Below, piece by piece: positions 1-7,992 of a stretch of DNA of 64,000 bases (positions within the stretch are counted from its first letter, which is position 1; every line of letters starts with the position of its first letter). Source of the stretch: Cellulomonas carbonis. Its GTDB lineage: Bacteria > Actinomycetota > Actinomycetes > Actinomycetales > Cellulomonadaceae. The DNA lies in NCBI RefSeq assembly GCF_014636275.1, contig NZ_BMEB01000001.1:496001-560000 (forward strand), given 5' to 3'. The translations under genes were made by a program, and so were the position numbers. The notes beneath the pieces are model-generated. The model made no database searches, had not been told where the DNA came from, and saw nothing but the letters and a program-made list of their open reading frames with translations.

Positions 1-214
1 CGTTGCGCCAGGCCCCGAGCCGGATGGCCTGACCGAGCCGGGACAGGGCCAGCAGGAGCTGGTCGGTGGGTGGGAGCCCCGGCACCGGTGCGGCCCCCTG
101 GGCGGCGCTCGGGCCGCGCGCCGTCGACCGATCCCCCGCCGGGGTCTCCGCCACCGGGACCCCCGGCGGGCCGTCCTGCGCACCGCCGTCGGGCTCGTGC
201 CTGCCGTCGTCCAT
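1..214 (-). CDS. Probable MarR-family regulator, N-terminal part (cut by window edge)
   Basis: A reading frame begins at ATG 214 behind a GGAGAGG ribosome site and runs off the left edge without a stop, giving 71 residues. The first 45 or so are a low-complexity Gly/Pro/Ala leader. After that, PTDQLLLALSRLGQAIRLG and then AWRN resemble the first helix of actinobacterial MarR-type winged-helix regulators. The DNA-binding wing lies outside the window, so the family call rests on this short helix and on the divergent arrangement with the next gene. It may control that gene from the shared 93-bp spacer. Confidence 0.45.
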   Translation of the reverse strand, partial: MDDGRHEPDGGAQDGPPGVPVAETPAGDRSTARGPSAAQGAAPVPGLPPTDQLLLALSRLGQAIRLGAWRN

Positions 215-232
215 GGGCCTCTCCTTCGTCGG

Positions 233-290
233 TTGACACCCTATGGCACTGCCAACTAGTTTCACCGTCGCCAGTCTAGTTAGGACTGCC
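233..290. promoter_or_regulatory. Putative divergent promoter/operator with repeated motifs
   Basis: The spacer between the MarR-like gene and the exported protein contains TTGACA at 233-238 (possible -35 for the + strand gene), the palindromes TGGCACTGCCA at 244-254 and AACTAGTT at 254-261, and a second CTAGTT plus ACTGCCAA at 276-292. Two copies of the same words in a divergent spacer are typical of a local repressor operator. The -10 box is unclear. Confidence 0.4.
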
Positions 291-307
291 AAATAACGGA
301 GGAAACC

Positions 308-1081
308 ATGACCAGTCGCCGATCCGTCCTCGCCACCCTGTCGATCGGCGCCGTCGCCGTCACCGCGGTCGGTGTCGCCGTCGGACCCGCCCTCGCGTCG
401 AGTGGCCGAGACGCGCGCATCTCCGCCACCAAGGACCAGGGCGTGGCCGCCGACGCGGACCTCGTCGAGACGTCCGTCCGTCGGGAGGGAGACGGGCTCG
501 TCTTCCGCCACCGCGTCACCGGCACGGCCGGTGCCACGACGCCGGAGCCCATCGGTTCCTTCGCCGGGAGCGCGGTCCAGTCCTACGTCTGGCCGACGTC
601 GCTCGACCCGGCCACGGTCGGGTTCGCCGACGGGTCGGGAGTCCTCGCCCTCGCCGCCACGAGCCACCCCGACTTCGACGACACGCCCCGGCAGGACGAG
701 GACGGCAACGGCGCGACGGACGACGACGGGGTCGTGTGGCACGCCCACTGGGTGGTCCTCGTGCCGGACGACAGCCGTGGCGACGGCGCCCTGATGGTCA
801 GGGGCATCCCCGAGGGAGAGGAGCCCGACGTCCCCGCGACGTGGCCCGGTGTGCCGCTGCTCCTCGACAGCCCCGGGTACGACGTCGACCTGCACGGCCC
901 CGTCGTGCGGATCGACGTCCCGCTCGACGCCGTCGCGTTCCCCGAGACGTTCTCGTTCGACGGCGTGACCGCCGCGCTGCGGGTGAACGCCGACCTGCAC
1001 GACCCGCTCCTGCGCGTGGAGGACGTGCTCGACATCGCCTCCGGCGACCTGAGCATGCCGGGAGTGGCCCACACCCGCTGA
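308..1081 (+). CDS. Exported protein of unknown function
   Basis: The 257-residue product starts with MTSRRS, a hydrophobic stretch (about residues 8-30) and an ALAS cleavage-like end, so it is probably secreted by the Sec route and released. GGAGGAAACC directly before ATG 308 is a strong ribosome site. The mature part is acidic and lacks recognisable catalytic motifs. An Asp-rich segment (DEDGNGATDDDG, about residues 131-142) could bind Ca2+, but this is only a composition argument. There are no transmembrane helices after the signal. I do not recognise the family. It is divergent from a probable MarR-type regulator, which suggests stress- or ligand-responsive expression. Confidence 0.7.
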   Translation: MTSRRSVLATLSIGAVAVTAVGVAVGPALASSGRDARISATKDQGVAADADLVETSVRREGDGLVFRHRVTGTAGATTPEPIGSFAGSAVQSYVWPTSLDPATVGFADGSGVLALAATSHPDFDDTPRQDEDGNGATDDDGVVWHAHWVVLVPDDSRGDGALMVRGIPEGEEPDVPATWPGVPLLLDSPGYDVDLHGPVVRIDVPLDAVAFPETFSFDGVTAALRVNADLHDPLLRVEDVLDIASGDLSMPGVAHTR

Positions 1082-1206
1082 CCTCACGCGCGGCCGCCGA
1101 CTGAGGCGGCTCACGGACCGGTGCCGCTCGCTCCCTCGCGGGCCGGCACCGGTCCGAGCTGCTGCCCCGGGGCGCCACGTCGTGGGTCGGTGGCTACGTT
1201 GAGGTG

Positions 1207-1983
1207 ATGAGCGTCGCACCCTCCCCCGAGGAGATCTACGAGCGCGCCGAGAAGGAGGGCGAGCGCCGGCTGTCCATGTCGCTGCTGGAGACGGTGTCGA
1301 CCGCCTTCATCGCGGGGGTGACGATCGTCTTCGGCATCGTCGGCCTCGGGGTCGCCGCGGCACTCGTGGAGCCGGCGCTGGGTCGAGAGCTCGGCTCGCT
1401 CGCCGGGGCGCTGGCGTTCGGCATCGGAATCGTCTTCCTCGTCGTCGGCAGGACGGAGCTGTTCAGCGAGAACCTGTTCGACCCGGTCGCTGCCGCGGTC
1501 CGCCGGCCAGGCAGGAAGGTGTGGGGCCGGCTCGTGTGGCTGTGGGTCCTGGTGCTCGTCCTCAACCTGGTCGGCGGTGCCGTCCTGCTCGCGGTCATGC
1601 TCGTCGAGGGAGCCCTGCCGGCGGGATCCGGCGCGGTGCTCGACCGTGTCGCGGAGGAGGTCGCGGCCAAGAGCCCCCTGGCGACCCTCGCCCGTGCGGT
1701 GCTGGCGGGGGCCCTCGTCGCACTGCTCTCCTACCTGCTCAACGCGGTCGACAGCGTCGCCGCGAGGGTCCTCGTCGCGTACATGGTCGGGGTGTTCCTC
1801 GCCCTCGGACCGTTCGACCACGTCGTCGTGTCGGCGCTGCACCTGCTGTTCGGCATCTGGAGCTCTGGTGTCGTCGGGTACGGGGACCTCTGGGCGAACC
1901 TCGGACTCTCCACGCTCGGCAACGTCGTCGGGGGCCTGCTGCTCATCACGTTCACGCACACGGCACAAGTCAAGGGCGCCTGA
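1207..1983 (+). CDS. Formate/nitrite transporter (FNT) family channel
   Basis: This is a polytopic membrane protein of 258 residues (a GTG one codon upstream is an alternative start). About six hydrophobic helices follow an N-terminal cytoplasmic helix (EEIYERAEKEGERR). The segment GRTELFSENLF after the second helix corresponds to the FNT signature around GAELFTEN. Length and helix count fit the FNT fold, which forms pentameric channels for small monovalent anions or their acids (formate, nitrite, hydrosulfide). The real substrate cannot be read from the sequence. It stands alone, and a hairpin follows at 2099-2128. Confidence 0.75.
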   Translation: MSVAPSPEEIYERAEKEGERRLSMSLLETVSTAFIAGVTIVFGIVGLGVAAALVEPALGRELGSLAGALAFGIGIVFLVVGRTELFSENLFDPVAAAVRRPGRKVWGRLVWLWVLVLVLNLVGGAVLLAVMLVEGALPAGSGAVLDRVAEEVAAKSPLATLARAVLAGALVALLSYLLNAVDSVAARVLVAYMVGVFLALGPFDHVVVSALHLLFGIWSSGVVGYGDLWANLGLSTLGNVVGGLLLITFTHTAQVKGA

Positions 1984-2098
1984 GCTGTGGGACCTCGGCG
2001 TCCATGGTCGCCGAGGACGTGTGCCGGGCCGTGCACGGGCTGGGGACGCGGGCATGGGGGCGTGTGTCATGCTCCCCTGAACGTCCACGACAACCAGA

Positions 2099-2128
2099 AG
2101 GGCCGTCCCGCCTCAGCGGAACGGCCCT
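2099..2128. terminator. Hairpin between the FNT gene and attL (probable original tRNA-Pro terminator)
   Basis: The arms AGGGCCGT (2099-2106) and ACGGCCCT (2121-2128) form a stem with a 14-nt loop. It lies at the same distance from the tRNA 3' end as the hairpin at 18566-18599. It therefore probably terminated tRNA-Pro before the island inserted, and it may also end FNT transcription. Confidence 0.55.
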
Positions 2129-2189
2129 CTGACCTGCTCTTTCACTGTCGGGATGACAGGATTTGAACCTGCGACCCCTTGACCCCCAG
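2126..2189. repeat. attL: duplicated 3' half of tRNA-Pro
   Basis: These 64 bases match 18595-18658 with one mismatch (C at 2139 versus G at 18608); 2140-2189 is identical over 50 bp. Positions 2148-2189 are the 3' 42 nt of the tRNA-Pro(GGG) gene: the anticodon-loop end, T-arm and acceptor end. The identity stops at the anticodon loop, which is the usual crossover zone for tyrosine integrases that target tRNA genes. This marks the left end of the island. Confidence 0.92.
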
Positions 2190-2243
2190 CGAGCGCTCCC
2201 CCGCTTCCAAGCGCCGCTCCGAGTCGCGTATTCGCAGGTCAGT

Positions 2244-2279
2244 GTCCATTTCCGCCCACAGGCGTCCATCTTTGCCCAC
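2244..2279. repeat. Two 16-bp direct repeats, possible integrase arm sites
   Basis: GTCCATTTCCGCCCAC (2244-2259) and GTCCATCTTTGCCCAC (2264-2279) repeat with a 20-bp period, between attL and the integrase start. A related word, GTCCATGTTCGTCCAG, lies near attR at 18512-18527. Spacing by two helical turns and occurrence at both island ends fit arm-type binding sites of a tyrosine integrase. This is inference. Confidence 0.4.
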
Positions 2280-2324
2280 CGCGAGAGTGCCTGGTTAGGC
2301 ACCCCGCGAACGGCGGTGGGCCAC

Positions 2325-2665
2325 ATGGTCCGGATACAACGCGAGCGCGGCGACGGCGCGATCTACTACGAGGCCGCCCGCCGCCGCTGGGTTGGGCAAG
2401 TCGACCTCGGGGTCTCTGCCGATGGCCGACGCCGCCGGCCCAAGGTCGTCGGCAAGACCCGGCAGGAGGTCAAGGACAAGTTGGCCGCGCTGGTCGAGGC
2501 CAACCGGCAGGGCATCGACGTCCGCTCCCGTCACGTGACCTTCGACGAGGTCGCGAACCTGTGGCTCTCCCGCGATGTCGAGGGGCACGTGTCCTACGGG
2601 ACGCTGGCCAACTACGCGACCCTGCTGCACGGCCGGATCTCATGTGCCATCGGACGCACCCCAGT
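2325..2665 (+). pseudogene. int: Site-specific tyrosine integrase, N-terminal fragment
   Basis: From ATG 2325 the frame reads MVRIQRERGDGAIYYEAARR, followed by an AP2-like arm-binding region (WVGQVDLG, KTRQEVKDKLAALV) and the start of the SAM-like core-binding domain (TFDEVANLWLS, TLANYATLLHGRI). This is the normal layout of actinobacterial phage and ICE integrases. At about residue 113 the frame enters the IS256 element. It sits directly inside attL, as expected for the integrase of this island. The continuation lies at 4083-4570. The gene is broken and cannot make a full enzyme. Confidence 0.85.
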
Positions 2666-4082
2666 CGGTCAAGTCCCCGGACGTGGTGTGTGACGGCTGC
2701 CGCGTGATCTTCGGGTTCAGGCGCTGAGCGTCGGGAGCTGGGTGGAGTTCACCTCCTGCGGTTGGGGGACGGCGGTGAGCCGGGATCGGCCCAGGACGTC
2801 CAGGGCGAGGTAGCGGCGTCCTTCGGCCCATTCGTCGTGCTGCTCGGCCAGGACGGCGCCGACGAGGCGGATGATCGAGGTGCGGTCCGGGAAGATCCCC
2901 ACGACGTCGGTGCGCCGGCGGATCTCGCGGTTGAGGCGCTCGTTGGGGTTGTTGGACCAGATCTGCCGTCAGACCTCCTTGGGGAACCCGGTGAACGCCA
3001 GGACATCGGCCCGGGCGGCTTCGAGGTGGTCCGCGACGGCGGGGAGCTTGTCGGCGACGGCGTCCAGGAGCCGGTCGAACTGGGCGTGGACCGCGTCGAC
3101 GTCGACCTGGTCGTAGACGCTGTGCAGCATCGTCTTGACCCACGGCCACGAGCTCTTCGGGCAGGTCGACATCAGGTTCGCCGCGTAGTGGGTGCGGCAC
3201 CGTTGCCAGGTCGCGCCGGGCAGGGTCGCGCCGATCGCGGCGACCAACCCGGAGTGCGCGTCGGAGGTCACCAGCTTCACCCCGGTCAGGCCGCGGGCGG
3301 TCAGGTCACGAAAGAACGTCAACCACCCCGCGCCGTCCTCGGCCGTGGACACGTCGATCCCGAGGATCTCGCGGTGCCCGTCGGCGTTGACCCCGGTCGC
3401 GACCATCACCGCGATGTTGACCACCCGCCCGCCCTCGCGGACCTTGACCGTGAGGGCGTCGGCGGCGACGAACGTGTAGGGGCCGGCGTCGAGCGGTCGG
3501 GTCCGGAACGCCGCCACCTGCTCGTCCAGGTCGGCCGCCATCCGGGAGACCTGCGACTTCGACAGCCGGGTGATGCCCAAGGACTCGACGAGCTTGTCCA
3601 TCCGCCGGGTCGAGACGCCAAGGAGGTAGCAGGTCGCGACGACGCTGGTCAGGGCTGCTTCGGCCCGTCGGCGCCGTTCCAGCAACCAGTCCGGGAAGTA
3701 GGTCCCGGCGCGCAGCTTGGGGATCGCCACGTCCATCGTGCCGACCCTCGTGTCGAAGTCGCGGTGCCGATAGCCGTTGCGGGTGTTGGTCCGCTCCGGG
3801 GTCCGGGCGCCGTACTCCGCGCCGCAGATCGCGTCGGCCTCGGCGCCCATCAGGGTGTCGATGAAGACGCCCAGCAGCTCACGAAGCAGATCCGGGGAAG
3901 CCGCACTCAGGTGCTCGTGCAAGAAGCGGGCAGGGTCCAGACTGGGTCCAGCGGTCATCGCGGGTCCTTCTCTCGAGTCGACTTGGTAGGTCTCTCGAAG
4001 AATCACGCGGTGACCGCCTACACGTCTACGACGACGCCCCGATCAAGGCCGGGCTCGCACACCACTCTGCGGGACGCCACTC
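2666..4082 (-). mobile_element. IS256-family insertion sequence, copy 1
   Basis: A 1417-bp segment occurs again at 16768-18184 in the same orientation with no indels. The only differences I saw are one base inside the transposase (position 3923 against 18025) and the flanks. Imperfect terminal inverted repeats are visible: GTCCC and GTGGTGTG, with matching spacing, recur within about 27 bp of each end. The hexamer CCCCAG occurs on both sides (2659-2664 and 4082-4087) and may be the remains of a target duplication. The element splits the integrase gene. Confidence 0.85.
2717..3958 (-). pseudogene. IS256-family transposase, interrupted by an in-frame TGA (copy 1)
   Basis: ATG 3958 is preceded by AAGGACCCGCG. 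The full frame would encode 413 residues, normal for the Transposase_mut (DDE) family. Catalytic Asp candidates lie in TFVAADALTVKV and KLVTSDAHSG. After FPKEV the frame meets TGA (2969-2971) where the family has Trp (W-R-Q-I-W). It then continues in frame as RQIWSNNPNERLNREIRRRT to a stop at 2717. The conserved catalytic Glu region (NPNERLNRE) thus lies beyond the stop, so the 329-residue truncated product should lack it. The element needs readthrough, or transposase from elsewhere, to move. Confidence 0.88.
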
Positions 4083-4570
4083 CCCAGGTCTCGCAGCGGC
4101 GCGCGACCGACATCGAGAAGATGCTGCTGGACCTACAGGAGCTGGGGCGGTCGGCACGGTACATGCGCCTCGCCCACAACCTGACCGAGCGGGTGCTCGA
4201 CTACGCGATGCGCCGCGACATCGTGGACCGCAACGTCGCCGCGAAGGTCCGGCCGCTCGCGGGGCCGACCGCGGAGCGGTTCGGGCTCACGGTCAAGCAA
4301 GCCCGCCGTCTGCTCGAGGTCGCAGGCGATGACCGGCTGGGCGACCTCGTGACGATCTCGCTGCTACTCGGACTTCGCCCAGGCGAGCCCGCGGGCCTGA
4401 CGTGGGACCAGGTGAAGGTGAAGGGCAAGCACCCCACGATCAGCGTCGCCGCAAGCCTTCGGCGCACGCCGACGGGCGCCCTCGTTCTCGTCCCTGCCAA
4501 GACACGCACGAGCCGGCGGACGCTGGAGAGCCCGCCTCCCGTCGTCGCGGCACTCAGAGCGAGACGTGCC
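4083..4570 (+). pseudogene. int: Site-specific tyrosine integrase, middle fragment
   Basis: This continues the gene broken at 2665. TDIEKMLLDLQELGRS and LAHNLTERVLDYAMRRDIV complete the core-binding domain. The catalytic domain then begins with LLLGLRPGEPAGLTWDQV, which holds the catalytic Arg box, followed by PAKTRTSRRTLE and PPVVAALRARRAQ. After about 4570 no frame shows the HxxR, GH or Tyr boxes, so the C-terminal catalytic half is missing here. Joining the two fragments across the IS leaves a frame offset, so precise IS excision would not simply restore the gene. A possible C-terminal scrap lies at 18185-18233. Confidence 0.85.
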
Positions 4571-4731
4571 CAGCGGCTCTCGGCGTCGCCGCCTTCGGCG
4601 AGGGCGGTCTGGTCGGCGACCGTGCGGCGACCAGCCCGCGCGCAGGGTCTCTCCCCCAGGTGGGCGTGGATGTCGATGGGCTCGCTCTCACCGATGCGCC
4701 CCCTCGAGGGCCCCGGCGCGCGCCGCACACT

Positions 4732-6060
4732 CTATGCGACGGGCTCCAGGTCGCCGGCCGGCCGCACCGCCACATCGGCCGTCCGGTCCGGGAACCGCGC
4801 GATCGCCGACACGTCGGCCAGACGGCAGCCCTCGATGTCGTGCGCGGCGCGCATGAGGAAGTTCAGCTTCTCGATGCGCTCGCCCGAGCGCGGCGCCCCG
4901 TTCTTGAGGAACGGGACCTGCAGCCCGACCGCCAGGTCCATGACGACGTCGTCGATCACACCGCCGGAGCGTCCGGACGGCACCACGACGAGCCCTGCAC
5001 GTCGGGCCTCCTCGAACGCCTCCAGCGCCTGCGTGATCGTGCCGACCTGGTTGGGCTTGAGGAGGAAGCCGTCGACGGCCCGCTCGTCGATCGCCCTGCG
5101 CAGCCGTGCGCTGTTCGTCACGACGAGGTCGTCGCCGAGCACGAGCGTGCGCGTCAGCTCCCGGGCCGCCAGCGCGAAGCCGTCCCAGTCGTCCTCGTCC
5201 AGGAGGTCCTCGACGAAGAGGAGGGCGAACTCCTCCGTCAGGGCGGCGGCGTACTCGACCATGCCGGCGGCGTCGGTGCGCCGACCGTCGAGCTCGTACG
5301 TGCGGGACGGCCTGTCGTACATCTCGCTCGAGGCGCAGTCCACCGCGAACGCGACCTTGTCCAGCACGCCGCACGCGTCCGCCGCATCCCGGAGGACGTC
5401 GAGGACCACCCGGGGGCTCGACGACGGGGCGACGAACCCGTAGGACTTCCCGACGCCGGGCCGCGTCCGGAACCTGCGCTCCAGCACGCCGCCGAGCACC
5501 TCGAACACGCGCACGCCGATCTCCACGGCCTCGAAGATGTCCTCGGCTCCGTGGGGCACGACGAGGAACTCGTTGTAGGCCTGGACCAGCGCTCCGTGCC
5601 GGCCGCCGTTGACGACGTTGAACGCGGGCACGGGCACGGTCGTCAGCGGACCGGCGGCGAGGTGCCGGTAGACGGGCTCCGCCGCGCACGCCGCCGCCGC
5701 CCGCAGGCAGGCGATCGAGACCGAGTAGATCGCGTTGCCGCCGAGCCGCGTCTTCCGCGGCGTCCCGTCCAGCTCGATCATCACCGTGTCGAGGGCGGCC
5801 TGGTCCGACACGTCCCTGCCGACCAGCGCCGGGGCGAGGACCTCCTCGACGTTTCGGACGGCGCGGTGCACGCTGCGACCGTCGTACCGCGAGGGGTCGT
5901 CGTCCCGGAGGACGAACGCCTCGTGCGCACCGACCGAGTGACCGGTCGGTGCCGCCCCACGGCCCACGTGGCCGCTGTCGGTGCGGACGTCCACCTCGAC
6001 GAGCGGCCGACCACCGCAGTCGAGCATCTGGCGTGCCGTGATGCTGGCGATCCTGGTCAC
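4732..6060 (-). CDS. Enolase-superfamily paralogue with altered active site
   Basis: The 442-residue product (GTG start) aligns along the whole length of enolase. It keeps the mobile loop (APTGHSVGAHEA), NGGRH, the NEF glutamate, the three Mg ligands (VDCASSE Asp, FVEDLLDEDDWDGF Glu, LGDDLVVTN Asp) and both lysines (LLKPNQVGT and FLKNGAPRS). It has lost the conserved acid: VGDEGG of true enolases reads VGKSYG here. The catalytic His is also gone: SHRSGETED reads SGRSGGVID. It should still bind a metal-chelated carboxylate or enolate and abstract an alpha proton, but is unlikely to dehydrate 2-phosphoglycerate normally. It is the last gene of the operon, 82 nt after the OCD-like gene. Natural-product enolase relatives exist (for example carboxyphosphonoenolpyruvate synthase), but no phosphonate genes are present here. 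Confidence 0.85.
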   Translation of the reverse strand: MTRIASITARQMLDCGGRPLVEVDVRTDSGHVGRGAAPTGHSVGAHEAFVLRDDDPSRYDGRSVHRAVRNVEEVLAPALVGRDVSDQAALDTVMIELDGTPRKTRLGGNAIYSVSIACLRAAAACAAEPVYRHLAAGPLTTVPVPAFNVVNGGRHGALVQAYNEFLVVPHGAEDIFEAVEIGVRVFEVLGGVLERRFRTRPGVGKSYGFVAPSSSPRVVLDVLRDAADACGVLDKVAFAVDCASSEMYDRPSRTYELDGRRTDAAGMVEYAAALTEEFALLFVEDLLDEDDWDGFALAARELTRTLVLGDDLVVTNSARLRRAIDERAVDGFLLKPNQVGTITQALEAFEEARRAGLVVVPSGRSGGVIDDVVMDLAVGLQVPFLKNGAPRSGERIEKLNFLMRAAHDIEGCRLADVSAIARFPDRTADVAVRPAGDLEPVA

Positions 6061-6142
6061 GGAAGGGTGAGCCTCTCTGGGGAGCCGGGTGGGACGGGAC
6101 GGGCGCGGCGCTGTCTGAGGCGGTGCTGTCAGGAGCGGGTGC

Positions 6143-7291
6143 TCAGGAGCGGGTGGGGCGCAGGTCGGCCGCCGTCGGCGGGAGCTCGTCGCCCCACAGG
6201 TCGAGGGCGCGGCCGAGCCCGCGCTCGACAGCGGTCGTGTAGAGGTCGAGGCCGAGGGCGACGTCGAAGACGGCCATGCCGCAGGCCACGACGACGGTCC
6301 GGGCGTCGGGGTCGACGGGACGGGGCACGCGTCCCGAGAGCAGGGACCCGAGGTCGACCGAGCCCTCCAGCGGCGGCACGCGTCCGGCGTCGATGAGCCG
6401 GTAGAGCGGGCCGCCGATCAGCGCGTCGTACGCAGCACCGCGGTCGGGCGCCGCGGCCGCCTCCCGGACGTACTCCTGGTGGAGGGGCACGTGGTCGTAG
6501 ACGACCCGGCTGTCGCACCAGAACGCGTCGTCGGATGCCATCGGGCCGGAGAGCAGCACCGTGGCGCCGTCGGCGAAGGACCCCGAGGCGATCTCCAGAG
6601 GCGTGCGGCGCGAGGCGGCCACGCTGACGAGATCAGCCCCGGCGACGCACGCGTCCGCGGTGGGGGCGGTGTCGGCTCGCACCCCGTACGTGTCGCGGAC
6701 CCACGCGGCCATGAGCTCCGACGCGTCGGCGTCGACGTCATGGAGGACGACGTGCTCGAGAGCGGGCTGCTGGGTCATGACCGCGGCCACGACCGCCCGG
6801 TTCACCACACCGCACCCGATGACCGCGAGCACGCGGGACCCGGGAGCGAGGCAGCGGCTCGCGAGCGCGGGGATCGCTCCCGTCCGGGCCGCGCTGACGG
6901 CGTTGGCGGACATGAGGCACAGGGGCTCCCCCGTGTCCTTGTCGTTGAGCGTCAGGGTGAGCACGGATCGCGGCAGACCACGCCCCGGGTTGGCGGGGTT
7001 GGAGCCGTACCACTTGTTGCCGCACACGTCGAAGCGGCCGCCGACGTAGGCGGGCATCGCGACGAAGCGGCGGTCCGGGCCGGCGAGCGGCATGCCGGGG
7101 AACGGGGACGAGGCCGGGAACACGAGGCCGAGGCCGTGGCTGTTCTTGCCGGGCCCGCCCATGAGGTAGTCCCCCGACGCGAGCAGCCCGAACACCTCCT
7201 CGCACACGTCGACGCACCTGGCCGCGTCCAGCACCCCGGCCGCGACGACGTCCGCGTGGGAGAGGTAGAGGAACGGGCGTCCGGCGCTCAC
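6143..7291 (-). CDS. Ornithine cyclodeaminase / mu-crystallin family oxidoreductase
   Basis: The 382-residue product starts at GTG 7291, overlapping the phosphatase stop by 4 nt. The N-terminal part (FLYLSHADVVAAGVLDAARCV, AMPAYVGG, NKWYGSNPANPGRGLPRS, MSANAVSAARTGAIPALAS) follows the OCD/SbnB pattern. The central VLAVIGCGVVNRAVVAAV is the Rossmann glycine motif, with Asn where many relatives have Gln-Ala. Relatives act on amino acids with NAD(P): cyclodeamination, or oxidation and reduction of secondary amines and imines (for example SbnB in diaminopropionate formation). In this operon a dehydrogenation of a substituted amino or hydrazino acid is plausible but unproven. Confidence 0.8.
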   Translation of the reverse strand: MSAGRPFLYLSHADVVAAGVLDAARCVDVCEEVFGLLASGDYLMGGPGKNSHGLGLVFPASSPFPGMPLAGPDRRFVAMPAYVGGRFDVCGNKWYGSNPANPGRGLPRSVLTLTLNDKDTGEPLCLMSANAVSAARTGAIPALASRCLAPGSRVLAVIGCGVVNRAVVAAVMTQQPALEHVVLHDVDADASELMAAWVRDTYGVRADTAPTADACVAGADLVSVAASRRTPLEIASGSFADGATVLLSGPMASDDAFWCDSRVVYDHVPLHQEYVREAAAAPDRGAAYDALIGGPLYRLIDAGRVPPLEGSVDLGSLLSGRVPRPVDPDARTVVVACGMAVFDVALGLDLYTTAVERGLGRALDLWGDELPPTAADLRPTRS

Positions 7292-7932
7292 CGCGGCACG
7301 CTCGTCGACAGCTCGGCCAGCCGGAGCGCCTCGGCGTCGAGTTCCTCGAGCTCGAGGTCCACCGGGTCGTCGAAGCGGATCAACCGGCCGCGGCCACAGC
7401 CCGCGTCCCATGCGAACGAGTGCACGGAGCCGTTGGCGATGGGCACGTCGAGGGTGTCCGCCACGCCAGGGGCCACCTCGGTCACGACGGCGCGGATGAG
7501 CGCACCGTGGGTGACGACGACCGCCGTGCCGCCGTCGGACCGCGTCGCGATGCGGCCGAGCGCCGCGACGGCCCGCTCGAGGACCTGCTCACGCGTCTCC
7601 CGGCCCGGGACCTGCTGCGGTGGGGGGAACCGTGCCGCCACCTCGGCGTGGGTCAGTCCCTCTGTGACCCCGTAGGACCGCTCCTTGAGCCCGCTGTCGA
7701 CCGTCGGGAGCGCCAGACCCAGACGGCTCGCGATGATCGCGCCGCTCTCGCGGGCGCGGCTCAGCGGGGAGACCACGACGGTGTCGACCGGTCGACGCGC
7801 GAAGCGGGACGCGGTCTCCTCCGCCTGGGCGCGTCCGACGTCGTTGAGCGGGACGTCGATCCATCCCTGGAGACGTCGTTCGCGGTTCCAGTCGGTCTCG
7901 CCGTGGCGGACGAGGTACAGCAGGGCGCTCAT
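7288..7932 (-). CDS. Histidine phosphatase (phosphoglycerate-mutase-like)
   Basis: The 214-residue product starts at ATG 7932 behind AAAGGACCTGC. LYLVRHGETDWNRERRLQGW carries the catalytic RHG histidine. SPLSRARESG, LKERSYG with the acid/base Glu, and VVVTHGALIRA with the second His complete the branch-1 fold. Such proteins are either cofactor-dependent mutases or phosphomonoesterases. The short length, lacking the long dPGM insertions, favours a phosphatase. It lies between the exporter (60-nt gap) and the OCD-like gene (4-nt overlap), so it probably dephosphorylates a pathway intermediate, or it forms a glycolysis-like pair with the enolase paralogue. Confidence 0.85.
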   Translation of the reverse strand: MSALLYLVRHGETDWNRERRLQGWIDVPLNDVGRAQAEETASRFARRPVDTVVVSPLSRARESGAIIASRLGLALPTVDSGLKERSYGVTEGLTHAEVAARFPPPQQVPGRETREQVLERAVAALGRIATRSDGGTAVVVTHGALIRAVVTEVAPGVADTLDVPIANGSVHSFAWDAGCGRGRLIRFDDPVDLELEELDAEALRLAELSTSVPR

Positions 7933-7992
7933 GCAGGTCCTTTCGGGGCGCGCAGCGACCGGGCCGCGCAGCAAGTGCGGAAGATGCAGGGC

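Noticed and set aside
2762..5443. 893-codon open frame on the + strand across IS copy 1
   Set aside because: Most of it is the antisense of the transposase plus part of the integrase and the antisense of the enolase gene. Long antisense frames are common at this GC content.
4732..6060. Housekeeping enolase
   Set aside because: The catalytic Glu and His positions are replaced and the gene is the last of a mobile biosynthetic operon.
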